The translations under genes and the position numbers were made by a program. A stretch of DNA of 7,772 bases from NCBI GenBank assembly GCA_030040175.1, contig JASHUF010000160.1, positions 1 to 7,772 on the forward strand, read 5' to 3'. The notes beneath the pieces are model-generated. The model was not told the origin of the DNA. It did no database searches and saw only the letters and a list, made by a program, of their open reading frames with translations. Position 1 is the first letter of the stretch, and the number at the start of each line of letters is the position of its first letter. Below are positions 1-5,858 of this stretch, piece after piece. The stretch comes from Acidobacteriaceae bacterium. Its GTDB lineage: Bacteria > Acidobacteriota > Terriglobia > Terriglobales > Acidobacteriaceae.

Positions 1-57
1 CGCCTCGCGTAGAATTCCCTGTTGGTGAGGCAAGACTGTTGCCAATCTTGCTACGGA

Positions 58-79
58 GATCCTGAGATCTCTCGGGATT
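58..79 (+). terminator. Terminator-like hairpin near the left edge
   Basis: The segment can fold into a stem of nine pairs (58-66 with 71-79, two of them G-U) around the four-base loop ATCT. It lies just after the last possible stop codon of a gene entering from the left, which suits a transcript end. No T-run follows, so a factor-independent terminator is not proven. A chance hairpin is the alternative. Confidence 0.25.
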
Positions 80-232
80 GGGCCCGGAAAAATCCGTGAA
101 ACCTGGATATGTGAATCAGATGTGGAAAGGCTGATAAAGCATACCGAATGACCGGGGGGGTGTCGAGGAAATTGTTTCCGCTCGGGGCGCGGCTGGACCA
201 AGGACCCTGTCCATTGAACCACCCCCGTTGGA

Positions 233-247
233 GCAAGGTTCCCTTGC
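233..247. repeat. Perfect small inverted repeat (GCAAGG/CCTTGC)
   Basis: GCAAGG at 233-238 is exactly mirrored by CCTTGC at 242-247 around three bases. Two neighbouring structures flank it: CAAGGAC/GTCC(A)TTG at 199-216, and GGAAGAG (274-280) with CTCTTCC (295-301). Together they make the 115 bases before the glycosidase leader unusually foldable. No known riboswitch consensus was recognised, and a role is not established. Confidence 0.35.
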
Positions 248-413
248 GGCGAGAACGCGGAGTCCTGCGCCGCGGAAGAGCGACCGGCAGCGCTCTCTTC
301 CCGGAGTCTTCGATGATCGGAATCCAGCCTCTTCGCATATTCGAAAACCCCGCGACGTGGATGCAAAATGATAGATGGACCGGGCACTTTGACCGGCGGG
401 ACCGGAGAATGCA

Positions 414-1658
414 ATGAATCGCAGGAAATTCCTCAGTGGGGCGGCTTCGGCGGCTGTCGCAGGAGCGCTGGCGGGCGAGACAAGCGCGCGCGCGGAAACT
501 GCGCAGAAGCATGGGGATGCGGCGCCGGCCGGCGGCCTAAAGCATCCGCGCGCGATTACCATGTGGGAGTTTTCCTGGGTCGAGAGGCGCTGGCCGGGTG
601 CCGGTTTCGAGGACTGGGACCGCGCGCTCGACGATCTGTGCGAACGCGGCTACAACGCCGTACGCATCGATCCGTTCCCGCATTTACTGGCCGCCGATCC
701 GCACAAAACGTGGACGCTATGGCCGGAGTGGAACACCCAGTGCTGGGGATCGCCGGACGTGAACCGCGTCCGGCTGCTGCCGGCGCTGTTTGAGTTCATC
801 GGCAAATGCAAGGAACGCGGTGTGATGGTAGGGCTCTCCACGTGGTACCGCAAGGACGACGCCGACACCCGCATGACGATCACAGGGCCGGAGGCGATGG
901 CCCAGAACTGGGTGAAGACGCTGGACTTGATCCGGGATGCGGGGCTGATCGACGCGATTCTCTACACCGATTTGTGCAACGAGTGGCCGGGGAACGACTG
1001 GGCTCCCTTTGTAAAGCCGCAGGTTTCGTACGGAGAGTGGGACCAGCCGGTGTCACTCGTGTGGATGCCGAGGGCCGTGGCGCTGGTGCGGGAACAGTAT
1101 CCGGAGATGCCGCTGCTGTTTTCGGTGGCGACGGGCAGCATGCAGAGCTTTTTTGTGCACGATTTGCGTTACTTCGACCTTCTCGACCCCCACATCTGGA
1201 TGGCGCAGCAGAACGCCGGCGAGTTCTACCGTGAGTGCGGCTACGCGTATGAGCGCTTCGACGCCAAGGGCTACACCAACCTGAGCCTGAAGGCGGCGGA
1301 TGCATACCGGGCGCGGCCGGAGTACTGGCAGCAGGGACTGGTGAAGGGAATCGACAGCTTCGCCGAGGTATCACGGAAGATCGGCATGCCGCTGATTACG
1401 ACGGAGTGCTGGGGCGTGGTGGACTACAAAGACTGGCCGCTGCTCACGTGGGACTGGGTGCAGGAGCTGTGCGTGCTCGGGACACAGCATGCCGCCTCGA
1501 CGGGGAGGTGGCTGGCGATAGCGAGCAGTAACTTCTGCGAGCCGCAGTTTGCGGGCATGTGGCGGGATAAGCTGTGGCACCAGCGGGTGACGGCGATCAT
1601 CCGCTCTGCGGAAATCTCGCCTGAGCTGCGGCAGGGAAGACTGTACAAGCGGCTGTGA
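414..1658 (+). CDS. Tat-exported cellulase-like glycoside hydrolase (TIM-barrel), family not assigned
   Basis: This 414-residue protein has a twin-arginine signal, NRRKFLSG at residues 2-9, followed by an alanine-rich hydrophobic stretch to about residue 27, so it is probably exported folded. The rest reads as a (beta/alpha)8 glycosidase of the cellulase-like clan. It has a conserved-looking Asn-Glu pair at 189-190 (LCNEWPG, the usual acid/base position), the strand DPHIWM at 258-263, and a second Glu at 331 in ITTECWG, a good nucleophile candidate. The sequence is rich in Trp and Tyr, as expected for a carbohydrate-binding cleft. The start is set by GGAG at 404-407, six bases before the ATG. 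The two-glutamate arrangement suggests a retaining beta-glycosidase. The substrate is unknown; a noncatalytic or differently acting clan member remains possible. The gene stands alone and converges on an aminotransferase gene. Confidence 0.82.
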   Translation: MNRRKFLSGAASAAVAGALAGETSARAETAQKHGDAAPAGGLKHPRAITMWEFSWVERRWPGAGFEDWDRALDDLCERGYNAVRIDPFPHLLAADPHKTWTLWPEWNTQCWGSPDVNRVRLLPALFEFIGKCKERGVMVGLSTWYRKDDADTRMTITGPEAMAQNWVKTLDLIRDAGLIDAILYTDLCNEWPGNDWAPFVKPQVSYGEWDQPVSLVWMPRAVALVREQYPEMPLLFSVATGSMQSFFVHDLRYFDLLDPHIWMAQQNAGEFYRECGYAYERFDAKGYTNLSLKAADAYRARPEYWQQGLVKGIDSFAEVSRKIGMPLITTECWGVVDYKDWPLLTWDWVQELCVLGTQHAASTGRWLAIASSNFCEPQFAGMWRDKLWHQRVTAIIRSAEISPELRQGRLYKRL

Positions 1659-1704
1659 CCCGCGGAGTTTCCATGACTCCGGCGCAGCTGAACTTACTTT
1701 GAGC

Positions 1705-1735
1705 GAGCCCGGCCGGTCACCCGCCAGACGGGCTC
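1705..1735 (+). terminator. Possible terminator hairpin behind the glycosidase gene
   Basis: GAGCCCG at 1705-1711 pairs perfectly with CGGGCTC at 1729-1735, 46 bases after the glycosidase stop codon. The GC-rich stem is in the right place, but only scattered T residues follow, so intrinsic termination is uncertain. Confidence 0.4.
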
Positions 1736-1783
1736 CGGATTCAATCCTGTTTCCAATGAATCGATGGGGGCTGTGAAGCCGAT

Positions 1784-1798
1784 CGAAGAGACTCTTCG
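1784..1798. repeat. Perfect 15-base palindrome (CGAAGAG-A-CTCTTCG)
   Basis: CGAAGAG (1784-1790) and CTCTTCG (1792-1798) are exact mirror complements around a single A. A second dyad, TTCGGA (1795-1800) with TCCGAA (1809-1814), overlaps its right arm. The alternatives are a bidirectional terminator stem for the two converging genes or a protein-binding site. The one-base centre favours a DNA-binding dyad over an RNA hairpin. Confidence 0.4.
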
Positions 1799-1804
1799 GA
1801 ATTG

Positions 1805-1830
1805 GCTATCCGAATTTGCTATCCAAATTT
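1805..1830. repeat. Two tandem 13-base repeats (GCTATCCRAATTT)
   Basis: Positions 1805-1817 and 1818-1830 carry the same 13-mer with one difference (G or A at the eighth base). A decayed third copy, TCTATC, follows directly at 1831-1836. Head-to-tail units of 13 bases could be a slippage product or a short array of binding sites. There is nothing to decide between them here. Confidence 0.5.
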
Positions 1831-1921
1831 TCTATCTATGACCGCCGAAAACACAAAAAGAGGGCAAATCTGAACGGCTCCCGCTCGCGAGGGGCGCAAA
1901 GAAGTGCACCCAGTTGGGCGA

Positions 1922-1935
1922 GGCGAATTTTCGCC
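1922..1935 (-). terminator. Possible terminator hairpin behind the aminotransferase gene
   Basis: GGCGAA at 1922-1927 pairs with TTCGCC at 1930-1935. In an alternative, mutually exclusive fold GGGCGA (1916-1921) pairs with TCGCCC (1931-1936). On the minus strand this lies about 30 bases after the aminotransferase stop. There is no T-run behind it, so this is a weak call. Confidence 0.3.
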
Positions 1936-1966
1936 CGGGAATCTGCGCCTTGGAATCGGCCGCCGG

Positions 1967-3145
1967 TCAAATTCGCCGGAGGCGGTCGCAGGCCTCGTCC
2001 AGCTCGGCATCCTGCTTGGCGAAACAAAAGCGGAGCAGGTCTTCGCCGCGCCCCGGGCGGAAAAAGGCTGAACCGGCTACGGCGGCCACGCCCGTGGCGG
2101 CGAGCAGTTGGCGCGCCTTTTCCGCCGCGGTCTTGCCGGGGAGATGCGTGGCGCGGGCAAGGACGTAGTAGGCGCCGGAAGGAACAGCAGGCTCCATGCC
2201 GGCATCCTGGAGCGCACTGAGCATACGGCCGCGCTTGGACTCGTGATCGGTGGCGATCTGCGTGTAGAACGAGGGTGGAAGCTGCTCCAGGCCCGCGGCC
2301 GCGGCCACCTGGAAGGGTGCGGGCGCGCAGACGTAGGTGAGATCGTGGAAGTGCGCCATGGCCGGCATCCAGCGCGCATCGGCCACGGCGTACCCCACGC
2401 GCCAGCCGGTAATGGAAAAGGTCTTGCTCAAGCCGGAAAGCACGATGGTGCGCTCGCGCATGCCTTCGAGCGAGGCGGGGCAGATGTGGCGCGCGCCGCC
2501 GTAAACGAAGTATTCATAGATCTCGTCGGTGATGAGGAAGAGGTCATGCCCGCGGCAGACGGCCGCGATCTCCTCAAGCTCAGGCAAGGTGAAGATTTTG
2601 CCGCTGGGGTTGGCGGGTGTGTTCACCAGGATGGCGCGTGTGCGTGGCGTAACGGCTGCGCGCAGGGCGTCCGCGTCGAGCTGCCAGTCCGGCTCAGCCA
2701 GCGCCACCAGGACCGGGTTGATGCGCAGCGATTTGAGGGTGTTGACGTGGTAGCCGTAGAAGGGCTCGAAGATGAGAACTTCGTCGCCGGGATTGAGCAG
2801 CGCCATGGCCGCCACATGATAGCCGGCGGTAGCTCCGCTGGCCACCAGCACTTCGTTTTCCGGATCGTACGTCAGCCCGTAGTCGCGCTGCTGCTTGCGC
2901 GCGATGGCTTCGCGCAAGCGCCCGATCCCGTCGCAACGGGTGTAGATATTCTCACCCCGGCGGATGGCCTGGATAGCCGCGGCCTCGATCAGCGCGGGCA
3001 CCGGCGTGTCGCAGACACCCTGGGCCAGGTTGATGCCGCCGATGCGGTCGCATGCGGTGGTCATGGCGCGAATCTCGGACTGGTAGGTGTCCGGTGCGAG
3101 ATGGCTTAGAGTGAGCCGGGAAGCCGTGGCGGAGGTGTCGGGCAC
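1967..3145 (-). CDS. Class I/II PLP-dependent aminotransferase (fold type I)
   Basis: This 392-residue cytosolic enzyme transfers an amino group between an amino acid and a 2-oxo acid using pyridoxal phosphate. The fold-type-I landmarks are in order: a phosphate-side loop SGATAGY (103-109), the cofactor Asn179 in NTPANPSGK, Asp207 and Tyr210 in TDEIYEYF, the Schiff-base lysine Lys241 in SGLSKTFSITGWRVGY, and Arg372 in LLRFCF, placed where the substrate carboxylate is held. Its length is normal for the family. The start codon is GTG, preceded on the minus strand by AAGGA (plus coordinates 3154-3158) eight bases away. A weak -10-like TAAGAT lies just before that, at 3167-3172. The motif style resembles the aspartate/kynurenine/methionine aminotransferase group. 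The substrate cannot be read from the sequence, and no biosynthetic partner gene adjoins it. Confidence 0.93.
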   Translation of the reverse strand: MPDTSATASRLTLSHLAPDTYQSEIRAMTTACDRIGGINLAQGVCDTPVPALIEAAAIQAIRRGENIYTRCDGIGRLREAIARKQQRDYGLTYDPENEVLVASGATAGYHVAAMALLNPGDEVLIFEPFYGYHVNTLKSLRINPVLVALAEPDWQLDADALRAAVTPRTRAILVNTPANPSGKIFTLPELEEIAAVCRGHDLFLITDEIYEYFVYGGARHICPASLEGMRERTIVLSGLSKTFSITGWRVGYAVADARWMPAMAHFHDLTYVCAPAPFQVAAAAGLEQLPPSFYTQIATDHESKRGRMLSALQDAGMEPAVPSGAYYVLARATHLPGKTAAEKARQLLAATGVAAVAGSAFFRPGRGEDLLRFCFAKQDAELDEACDRLRRI

Positions 3146-3307
3146 AGGGAAGATCCTTCGCCTACTATCTTACATTTGGGCGGGATAGCCGGGCAGAATG
3201 GGCGCGGGCATGCTTGCTGGCGCGGCTTGCGATGAGCCGCCAATGCCGCGAGCGAGCAACCGCCTGCGAGAAATGAGCGGCGGATTCGGATCGGTGAAGG
3301 AATGAGG

Positions 3308-3347
3308 GGCGGCTCCCGTCTCTCTCTTGCGAGAGAGCGGGACCGCC
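3308..3347 (-). terminator. Strong terminator-like hairpin behind the pilin gene
   Basis: This is a long stem of about 17 pairs. GGCGG (3308-3312) pairs with CCGCC (3343-3347), TCCCG (3314-3318) with CGGGA (3338-3342), and CTCTCTC (3320-3326) with GAGAGAG (3331-3337), with single-base bulges at 3313 and 3319. Read on the minus strand the apex is a GCAA tetraloop, a stable GNRA type. It begins about a dozen bases after the pilin stop. The following sequence is only moderately T-rich, so it may work as a terminator, as an mRNA-stabilising 3' end, or as both. Confidence 0.7.
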
Positions 3348-3358
3348 GCCAGGGACTG

Positions 3359-3544
3359 CTACGAGAGTGTCGTGCTGATTTTCGAAAAGGTGTTGTTGAT
3401 CGCCGAGGCCACGTGATTGACGCCGCCGACCACGGCCAGCGCGATCAGGGTGATGAGCAATGCGTATTCGACAAGATCCTGGCCTTCCTCGCGGCTCAAC
3501 AGTTCCCGAATTTTCAAATAGGTATTGAGAAACAGGTTGCTCAA
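3359..3544 (-). CDS. Flp/Fap-type (type IVb) prepilin
   Basis: This 61-residue protein is a typical small Flp pilin precursor, whose mature form polymerises into thin adhesive Tad/Flp pili on the cell surface. The cytoplasmic leader (1-21) ends in the prepilin peptidase site EEG|QDLVEY. Cleavage after Gly21 leaves Glu26 as the fifth mature residue, followed by Tyr27, the Glu-Tyr pair diagnostic of Flp pilins. A hydrophobic helix runs from about 28 to 42, and the short tail ends STTLS. The start is TTG: no ATG occurs before the in-frame upstream stop or inside the protein, and GGAG sits nine bases before it. The gene is monocistronic in appearance, with its own terminator-like hairpin and a structured upstream region. 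No tad assembly genes are nearby, so the machinery must lie elsewhere. Confidence 0.9.
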   Translation of the reverse strand: MSNLFLNTYLKIRELLSREEGQDLVEYALLITLIALAVVGGVNHVASAINNTFSKISTTLS

Positions 3545-3553
3545 GGCTTTTCG

Positions 3554-3557
3554 CTCC
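3554..3557 (-). promoter_or_regulatory. Ribosome binding site supporting the TTG start of the pilin
   Basis: Read on the minus strand, GGAG lies nine bases before the TTG at 3544-3542. It is the only Shine-Dalgarno-like match upstream. The frame meets a stop roughly ten codons further up without any ATG, so it decides the start. Confidence 0.65.
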
Positions 3558-3620
3558 GGATGGATGGATTTAGGTCTGTGCTACCAACAAGCAATTTGAG
3601 TATCGAACCTGCGCGCTCCC

Positions 3621-3679
3621 GGGACCATTACCCGAAGGTGTAACCTCCCTCGACTTAAGTGGTTACGGAAAATGGTCCC
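3621..3679. repeat. Nested inverted repeat upstream of the pilin gene
   Basis: GGGACCATT (3621-3629) is exactly complementary to AATGGTCCC (3671-3679). Inside it GTAACC (3640-3645) is exactly complementary to GGTTAC (3661-3666). On the minus strand a small ACC-UUCG-GGT hairpin (3630-3639), an exceptionally stable tetraloop type, fits between the two stems on one side, giving a three-stem fold. It does not match the c-di-GMP riboswitch consensus as I know it. It could be an RNA control element, an operator, or the remnant of a small inverted-repeat element. Confidence 0.55.
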
Positions 3680-3780
3680 ATTGGGCAACAGGCTCTGACC
3701 CGAGCTAAATCGTGCAAAAACAAGCGTTCAATGGCCGCGAAAGGCGGGACGGAGGCGGGTGAGCGATCCCAGATGAACTG

Positions 3781-4446
3781 TCAGTAGAAGCCCTTCGATG
3801 CATCGATGCGCCGGGAGTCCCGAAAGAGGGGAGCGGTGGCCACGCCAAAGAGAAAGCCGGCAATGTGCGCGACGTAGGCCACGCCTCCGGTTTGAACGTT
3901 GGCGACCGCACCCCAATCGAACACCTGGATGAGAAACCAGAATCCGATGAGAAGCGCAGCGGGGATGTTGAAACGGATGAACACGAAAGGAAAGAAAACG
4001 ATGCGGATGCGGTCGCGGGGATAGGTGACGATGAAGGCGCCCATGACCGCGGCGATGGCCCCGCTCGCACCCAGACACGGTACCCGGGAATGAGGGCTGG
4101 CCAGCACCTGCCCGAGCATGGCCACCAGGCCGCCGAAGAGATAGAAGAAGAGGAAGCGGCCGTGGCCCATCGCGTCCTCGATCTCCGGCCCGAAGGCCCA
4201 GAGGAAGACCATGTTGCCGATGATGTGCGTCCAGCTTGCATGCATGAACATGCTGGTGAAGAGGGTGACGAGGTGATGCCCGTGGACGATGCGTGCGGGG
4301 ATGGCCGACCAGGTACGGACAAAGGCGTTGCCGCCGGCCAGCTCTTCAAGGAAGACGAAGGTATTGACGGCGATGATGAGCAGAGTAACGGCGGCAGACC
4401 CGCGCCTGCGGCGCGACGCGTCGCCCAGCGGGATAAGGCCTCCCAT
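3781..4446 (-). CDS. Rhomboid-family intramembrane serine protease
   Basis: This 221-residue polytopic inner-membrane protein has the rhomboid catalytic pair: Ser128 in LGASGAIAAVMG, and His194 in YVAHIAGFLFG on the last helix. The conserved H-x3-N stretch of the second helix is also present (FMHASWTHIIGN, 67-78). About six hydrophobic segments can be counted, starting near residues 18-36, with a short charged C-tail. The family cleaves membrane-spanning segments of other proteins inside the bilayer. The ATG starts one base after the stop codon of the upstream iron transporter gene (TAA-T-ATG), so the two are co-transcribed and probably translationally coupled. There is only a weak purine-rich site of its own. 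The natural substrate is unknown; the coupling raises the possibility that it acts on, or with, the transporter. Confidence 0.93.
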   Translation of the reverse strand: MGGLIPLGDASRRRRGSAAVTLLIIAVNTFVFLEELAGGNAFVRTWSAIPARIVHGHHLVTLFTSMFMHASWTHIIGNMVFLWAFGPEIEDAMGHGRFLFFYLFGGLVAMLGQVLASPHSRVPCLGASGAIAAVMGAFIVTYPRDRIRIVFFPFVFIRFNIPAALLIGFWFLIQVFDWGAVANVQTGGVAYVAHIAGFLFGVATAPLFRDSRRIDASKGFY

Positions 4447-4447
4447 A

Positions 4448-5665
4448 TTACATGCCGCCCTTGCCCAGCAGGATGCCGATGCCGTAGGTGACGGCGCCCT
4501 CGACCGCGCCGACCACGGTCATTTCCAGCCCGGAAGCCCACCAGGAGCGTACGGTGATGAGGCTCTTGGCCGCGCCCACGGCAAAGTGGGCGGCGAGCGA
4601 AACAATGCCGGCTGTGATCACTGCCGGCAACCCTTGCATGAAGAAAAACGGGATTACCGGGATGATGGCGCCCACCGCCGTCGAGAGCGCGCCGGAGGTT
4701 GCCGAGACCATTGGATTCGCCAGCGCCTCCTCGTTGGAGCCGAGCCGCTCGCTGGTGAGGGCGCGCAGCAGTTGTTCGGGGTCGCTGGCGATGTGGCTGA
4801 CCATATGGATGGCGTCTTCTTCCGGAAGCCCCTTCACCTGGTAATAGAGCGAGAGCAGCTCGCGCGCCTCCGGACCGTTGGTGGCGATGGCTTCACGCTC
4901 GCGGGCCACTTCCGCCATGTAGATCTCGCGTTCGCTTTTGGCGGCGAGGTAAGCCCCGGAGCCCATGGAAAGCGCCGAGGCGATCATACCGGAGAGTCCA
5001 GCCAGCAATACGTAGTGGCTGGTCTGCGCGGGATTGCCCAGGGTTGCGCCGGAGACGCCGGAGACGATGCCGAAGATGGCGCCCAGGCCGTCGTTGACGC
5101 CGTAAATGGCGTCGCCGATCCAGGAGCCCGGCTGCTTGCGGCCCTGGTTGCGTTGGGCGAGCATCTCCGCGAGCACGGCTTTGGGATCGATTTTGGCCGC
5201 GCCCGCCGGAGGGCTGTAATGACCCCGAATGAGCGAGCCCAGCTCGCGATAGTGATCCCTTTCGTCCTGGATCACGTGCTCGAAGATGGCGAACGATCGC
5301 TCGTCGCCCAGAGACTTCAATTGCTCGCCGTAGCTGGCGATATGGCGGCTCTCCTCGATCTCAAGACGGCGCAGGGCCATGCCCATGCCGCCGGCGCGGT
5401 TGGCCAGCGAGCCGGCGGCACCGCTGGGGCCGCCGGTGTACACCGGTTCCTCGCCGCCCAGCTCCTTGATGCGCTCGGCCCAGAGCGCGGCGTGCTCCAG
5501 CTCGGCCTGCGCCAGGTGGCGCAGCACCTGCGCGCGCACCGGGTCGGTGTCCCGGTCGGCGAGCGTCTGGTAGGTATGGTAGCCCTCCATCTCCGCCTGC
5601 CAGTCGCCCTCAAGCGCCTCCAGAATCTTCTTCACCTTCGCGGCGTTGATCAGGGCAGTGGGCAT
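4448..5665 (-). CDS. Membrane-bound ferritin-like / VIT1-CCC1 iron transporter (MbfA/Er-VIT type)
   Basis: This is a 405-residue fusion. Residues 1 to about 150 form an erythrin/rubrerythrin-like four-helix di-iron domain, with Glu24/Glu27 in helix 1, E55-x2-H58 in helix 2, Glu102/Glu105 in helix 3 and E135-x2-H138 in helix 4. A Gly/Ala-rich linker (78-95) lies between helices 2 and 3. Residues from about 183 form a VIT1/CCC1 transporter with about five membrane helices: Asp192 in YGVNDGLGAIFG on the first, Met234 in SMGSGAYLA on the second, then a Glu-rich cytoplasmic metal-binding helix region (245-312) and three more helices. In rhizobial MbfA, proteins of this architecture export iron and protect against iron and peroxide stress. 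The same role here is inference, and manganese is a possible alternative substrate. The ATG is preceded by GAGGA eight bases away. This is the first gene of an operon with the rhomboid gene. Confidence 0.93.
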   Translation of the reverse strand: MPTALINAAKVKKILEALEGDWQAEMEGYHTYQTLADRDTDPVRAQVLRHLAQAELEHAALWAERIKELGGEEPVYTGGPSGAAGSLANRAGGMGMALRRLEIEESRHIASYGEQLKSLGDERSFAIFEHVIQDERDHYRELGSLIRGHYSPPAGAAKIDPKAVLAEMLAQRNQGRKQPGSWIGDAIYGVNDGLGAIFGIVSGVSGATLGNPAQTSHYVLLAGLSGMIASALSMGSGAYLAAKSEREIYMAEVAREREAIATNGPEARELLSLYYQVKGLPEEDAIHMVSHIASDPEQLLRALTSERLGSNEEALANPMVSATSGALSTAVGAIIPVIPFFFMQGLPAVITAGIVSLAAHFAVGAAKSLITVRSWWASGLEMTVVGAVEGAVTYGIGILLGKGGM

Positions 5666-5673
5666 CTCCGGCT

Positions 5674-5678
5674 TCCTC
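5674..5678 (-). promoter_or_regulatory. Ribosome binding site of the iron transporter gene
   Basis: Read on the minus strand, GAGGA lies eight bases before the ATG at 5665. This is good spacing and supports the chosen start. Confidence 0.6.
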
Positions 5679-5760
5679 GCTTTCCCATGAGCATAGCGGA
5701 AACCCGGGCTGCCGTGGTAGGCGGGCGCCGCAGCCGGTTCCCTCGGCCACCGTCACCGCC

Positions 5761-5785
5761 CGGCACAGGCGGAGTGCCGTATAGT
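5761..5785 (+). promoter_or_regulatory. Operator-like dyad abutting a -10-like box
   Basis: CGGCAC (5761-5766) and GTGCCG (5774-5779) form a perfect 6-bp inverted repeat with a seven-base centre. TATAGT, one mismatch from TATAAT, begins at the next base. A repressor bound here would cover the spacer and -35 zone of a rightward promoter for the permease. No good -35 hexamer is visible, so the promoter assignment is weak. Confidence 0.35.
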
Positions 5786-5830
5786 GTTGTGAGCGCAGGA
5801 ACCGCCGGTTTGCGGCGAGGGCCGCGCCCC

Positions 5831-5858
5831 GGCCGCAATCCGAAGAGGCTTCGCGGCC
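5831..5858 (+). repeat. Interrupted hairpin in the permease leader, flanked by a direct repeat
   Basis: GGCCG (5831-5835) pairs with CGGCC (5854-5858), and CGAAG (5841-5845) with CTTCG (5849-5853). The five-base bulge CAATC lies on the left side and the loop is AGG. Identical 10-mers TGCGGCGAGG lie at 5811-5820 and 5859-5868. The fold would sit in the 5' leader of the permease mRNA if transcription starts near 5790. Confidence 0.4.

Larger units (their letters stand above)
1..413. other. Left-end region without a supportable gene, rich in small hairpins
   Basis: All three plus-strand frames that enter from the left edge stop early, at 10-12, 26-28 and 63-65, so at most the last few codons of an upstream gene are present. 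Two facts follow from the sequence. There are four short hairpins (58-79, 199-216, 233-247 and 274-301), and no open frame here has a convincing ribosome binding site or recognisable protein. The region probably holds the 3' end of the preceding transcription unit and the promoter and leader of the glycosidase at 414. I could not pick a -35/-10 pair with confidence. Confidence 0.6.
1659..1966. other. Intergenic region between convergent genes, with dyads and a tandem repeat
   Basis: These 308 bases separate the ends of the glycosidase (+) and the aminotransferase (-). No credible gene is present. In order they contain a 7-bp stem hairpin at 1705-1735, the short palindrome GGATTcAATCC at 1737-1747, a perfect 15-base palindrome at 1784-1798, two 13-base tandem repeats at 1805-1830, and a small hairpin at 1922-1935. 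A position between two gene ends suits transcript termination from both sides. The stretch 1800-1860 is visibly more AT-rich than its neighbours. Confidence 0.6.
3545..3780 (-). other. Pilin upstream region with a nested inverted repeat
   Basis: These 236 bases separate the rhomboid gene end from the pilin start and should contain the pilin promoter. The main visible structure is a nested dyad at 3621-3679. A weak promoter-like pair on the minus strand (TTGCTT, sixteen bases, TAAATC) lies downstream of it, close to the pilin start, and is not convincing. If transcription begins to the right of the dyad, the dyad is part of the pilin 5' leader RNA. If it begins to the left, the dyad is an upstream DNA site. 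Confidence 0.5.

Noticed and set aside
148..417. An 89-codon frame whose stop overlaps the glycosidase ATG (ATGA)
   Set aside because: The four-base overlap looks like translational coupling, but there is no ribosome binding site at 148, the product is Arg/Pro-rich without any motif, and the DNA is full of hairpins. The overlap is probably chance.
51..562. Two minus-strand frames of about 150 codons at the left end
   Set aside because: They run into the Tat-signal region of the glycosidase in antisense and have no domain or ribosome binding site.
2108..3109. A 333-codon plus-strand open frame
   Set aside because: It is the complement of the aminotransferase gene, which has all its catalytic motifs. 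The antisense product has no recognisable features.
3598..3609. A T-arm-like GGTTCGATACTC on the minus strand
   Set aside because: It resembles the tRNA T-loop, but the flanking bases do not form a five-pair stem and no anticodon or acceptor arm is present.
3545..3780. Possible c-di-GMP riboswitch ahead of the pilin
   Set aside because: The location is attractive, but the conserved core of the known c-di-GMP classes is not found in the sequence.
3705..4541. A 278-codon minus-strand frame
   Set aside because: It overlaps the rhomboid gene in another frame and is Ser/Pro/Arg-rich. The rhomboid frame carries the catalytic motifs.
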